Source: Streptomyces sp. SCUT-3
GTDB taxonomy: Bacteria; Actinomycetota; Actinomycetes; Streptomycetales; Streptomycetaceae
Assembly: GCF_014083985.1 (NCBI RefSeq)
Contig: NZ_CP046907.1
Span: forward strand, 4,006,501-4,070,500
DNA length: 64,000 nt
Direction: 5' to 3'
Position 1 is the stretch's first letter. Each line of letters opens with the position of its first letter. The notes under the pieces were generated by a model. It did no database searches. It was not told the DNA's origin and saw only the letters and a program-made list of their open reading frames with translations. Position numbers and translations under genes: made by a program. This document shows positions 63,125 to 64,000 of this stretch, in pieces.

Positions 63125-64000
63125 GTGCCGCCACTGCCCTTCCCCCGGTCCCGCTTCCCCTTCCGCCCGTTCCGTCCCCCGCGGCCCGCCCGTCCGTCCG
63201 TCCGGGGCAGGGCGGCCGCGCCCGCCGCACCGGACCGCGCCCCTCGCGACGGCCACATGGTGGTGTGCGGCGACGACGCCCTGGCCTACCGCCTCGCCCG
63301 CGAACTGGCCGGCCTCTACGGCGAGGAGGTCACCGTGCTGGTGCCCTCGCTGCGCCGCGGCTACGGCCCGTGGATCGCCGCCCTCGCGGACGACAGCGAC
63401 GGCCTGGTGGAGGTGCTGGAGGTGCCCGGGTACGACGACGCGGCCCTGCTGGACGCGGGCGTCGACCGGGCCACCGCCCTGGCCCTGACCTCGGAGGACG
63501 ACCAGGAGAACATCCACCTGGCGCTGCGTGCCCGCCGGCTCAACCCCGACGTGCGCCTGGTCGTACGGCTGTTCAAGCGCAAGCTCGGCCGCCGCCTGGA
63601 GGACCTGCTGGACCGGGCCGTCTCCGCACGCCTGCCCGGCCTCGACCGGCGTTCGCTCGCGGCCACGACCACCGTGCTGTCCGACGCCGACACCGCCGCC
63701 CCCGCGCTCGTCGCCGCGGCGGTGGCCGGCGTGAGCAAGACCGTGCAGGCCGACGGCATGCTGCTGCGGGCCGTCGAACGCCCCGCCTCCGAGGCGGGGG
63801 TCCAGCCGGCCCTGTGCACCCTGGCCCTGATGTCCGCCCCCGCCGCCGTCACCGAGGGCGGCGACCTGGAGGGGGACGGCGACTCCGACCCCTCCGACGC
63901 GACCGACACCACCGGGGTCACCGCGCACTCCGACCATCCCCGGCTGCTGCCCGCCGACGCCGTGGTGGCCGCGGCCGACCCCGACCGGCGGGTGATCGTG
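63125..64000 (+). CDS. RCK/TrkA-type NAD-binding protein, 3' end cut by window edge
   Basis: The conserved part begins DGHMVVCGDDALAYRLARELAGLYGEEVTVLVP and continues DDAALLDAGVDRATALALTSEDDQENIHLALRARRLNPDVRLVVRLFKRKLGRRLEDLL. This is the Rossmann NAD-binding domain of potassium-channel/TrkA regulators (motif G-x-D in place of the usual G-x-G-x-x-G). GTG 63125 is chosen because HMVVCG normally lies inside the domain; ATG 63257 is the alternative. About 290 residues are visible. It probably gates a cation transporter; the membrane part is not seen. Confidence 0.7.
   Translation, partial: MPPLPFPRSRFPFRPFRPPRPARPSVRGRAAAPAAPDRAPRDGHMVVCGDDALAYRLARELAGLYGEEVTVLVPSLRRGYGPWIAALADDSDGLVEVLEVPGYDDAALLDAGVDRATALALTSEDDQENIHLALRARRLNPDVRLVVRLFKRKLGRRLEDLLDRAVSARLPGLDRRSLAATTTVLSDADTAAPALVAAAVAGVSKTVQADGMLLRAVERPASEAGVQPALCTLALMSAPAAVTEGGDLEGDGDSDPSDATDTTGVTAHSDHPRLLPADAVVAAADPDRRVIV

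Overview
The window is very GC-rich (roughly three quarters G+C). It has GTG and TTG starts, tight ATGA/GTGA/TTGA gene overlaps, LacI and TetR regulators with visible operators, and a TTA codon inside adpA. These point to Streptomyces or a close relative. The order bglC-cebGFE / cebR ... orn-adpA ... universal stress protein ... glmS, followed by acyl-CoA dehydrogenase / HMG-CoA lyase / acyl-CoA carboxylase, the rbs operon, gltA and copA-copZ, is what I recall of conserved Streptomyces core chromosome. No prophage, IS element, CRISPR array or secondary-metabolite cluster was seen.

Layout. 1-3.9 kb: a truncated RecB-like nuclease, an XRE/TPR regulator, a small conserved protein and a spermidine-synthase-like protein. 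4.0-10.2 kb: a cellobiose/cello-oligosaccharide system (bglC, cebG, cebF, cebE) divergent from cebR, with a perfect CebR-type operator between them. 10.3-17.5 kb: a frameshifted sialidase, tRNA-His, orn, a disrupted adpA with an 890-bp repeat-containing upstream region, a universal stress protein, glmS and a small protein. 17.7-24.6 kb: a four-gene operon for leucine/isovaleryl-CoA-type catabolism, with a divergent TetR regulator and two 16-bp operators. 24.8-27 kb: an acetyltransferase and a secreted peptidoglycan amidase. 27.2-31.4 kb: a TetR gene divergent from acyl-CoA dehydrogenase, thiolase and thioesterase. 31.5-37 kb: a SpoIIE-type phosphatase, a phosphatase-like protein, and a PucR regulator divergent from agmatinase (speB). 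37.1-37.7 kb: the relic of a toxin-antitoxin operon. 37.9-41.9 kb: a giant fused ABC exporter with one degenerate ATP site. 42.2-46.6 kb: a secreted S37 peptidase, a DUF4097-type lipoprotein, a TIM-barrel isomerase and a reductase/epimerase. 46.8-52.9 kb: the ribose operon rbsR-A-C-B-K-D with twin operators. 53.1-58.1 kb: recD2, citrate synthase and a short-chain dehydrogenase preceded by a perfect Crp-type palindrome. 58.1-60.8 kb: copA and copZ with a CsoR-type operator. 61-64 kb: a small HTH protein, an orphan PLP-dependent decarboxylase and the start of an RCK/NAD-binding protein.

How genes work together. The ceb genes import and hydrolyse cello-oligosaccharides under CebR. The acyl-CoA genes feed branched-chain acyl-CoA carbon towards acetyl-CoA and citrate synthase. 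The rbs operon imports and phosphorylates ribose. CopZ and CopA bind and export Cu(I).

Caution. At least seven genes (sialidase, orn, adpA, universal stress protein, glmS, acyl-CoA carboxylase alpha, epimerase) are broken by frameshifts, mostly single missing bases in short G/C runs, and all but one of these genes lie between 10 and 21 kb. Broken orn and glmS in a living cell are implausible, so most are probably base-calling errors. The missing segment of adpA is different: it is an in-frame loss of about 50 codons and cannot be explained by a single miscalled base.
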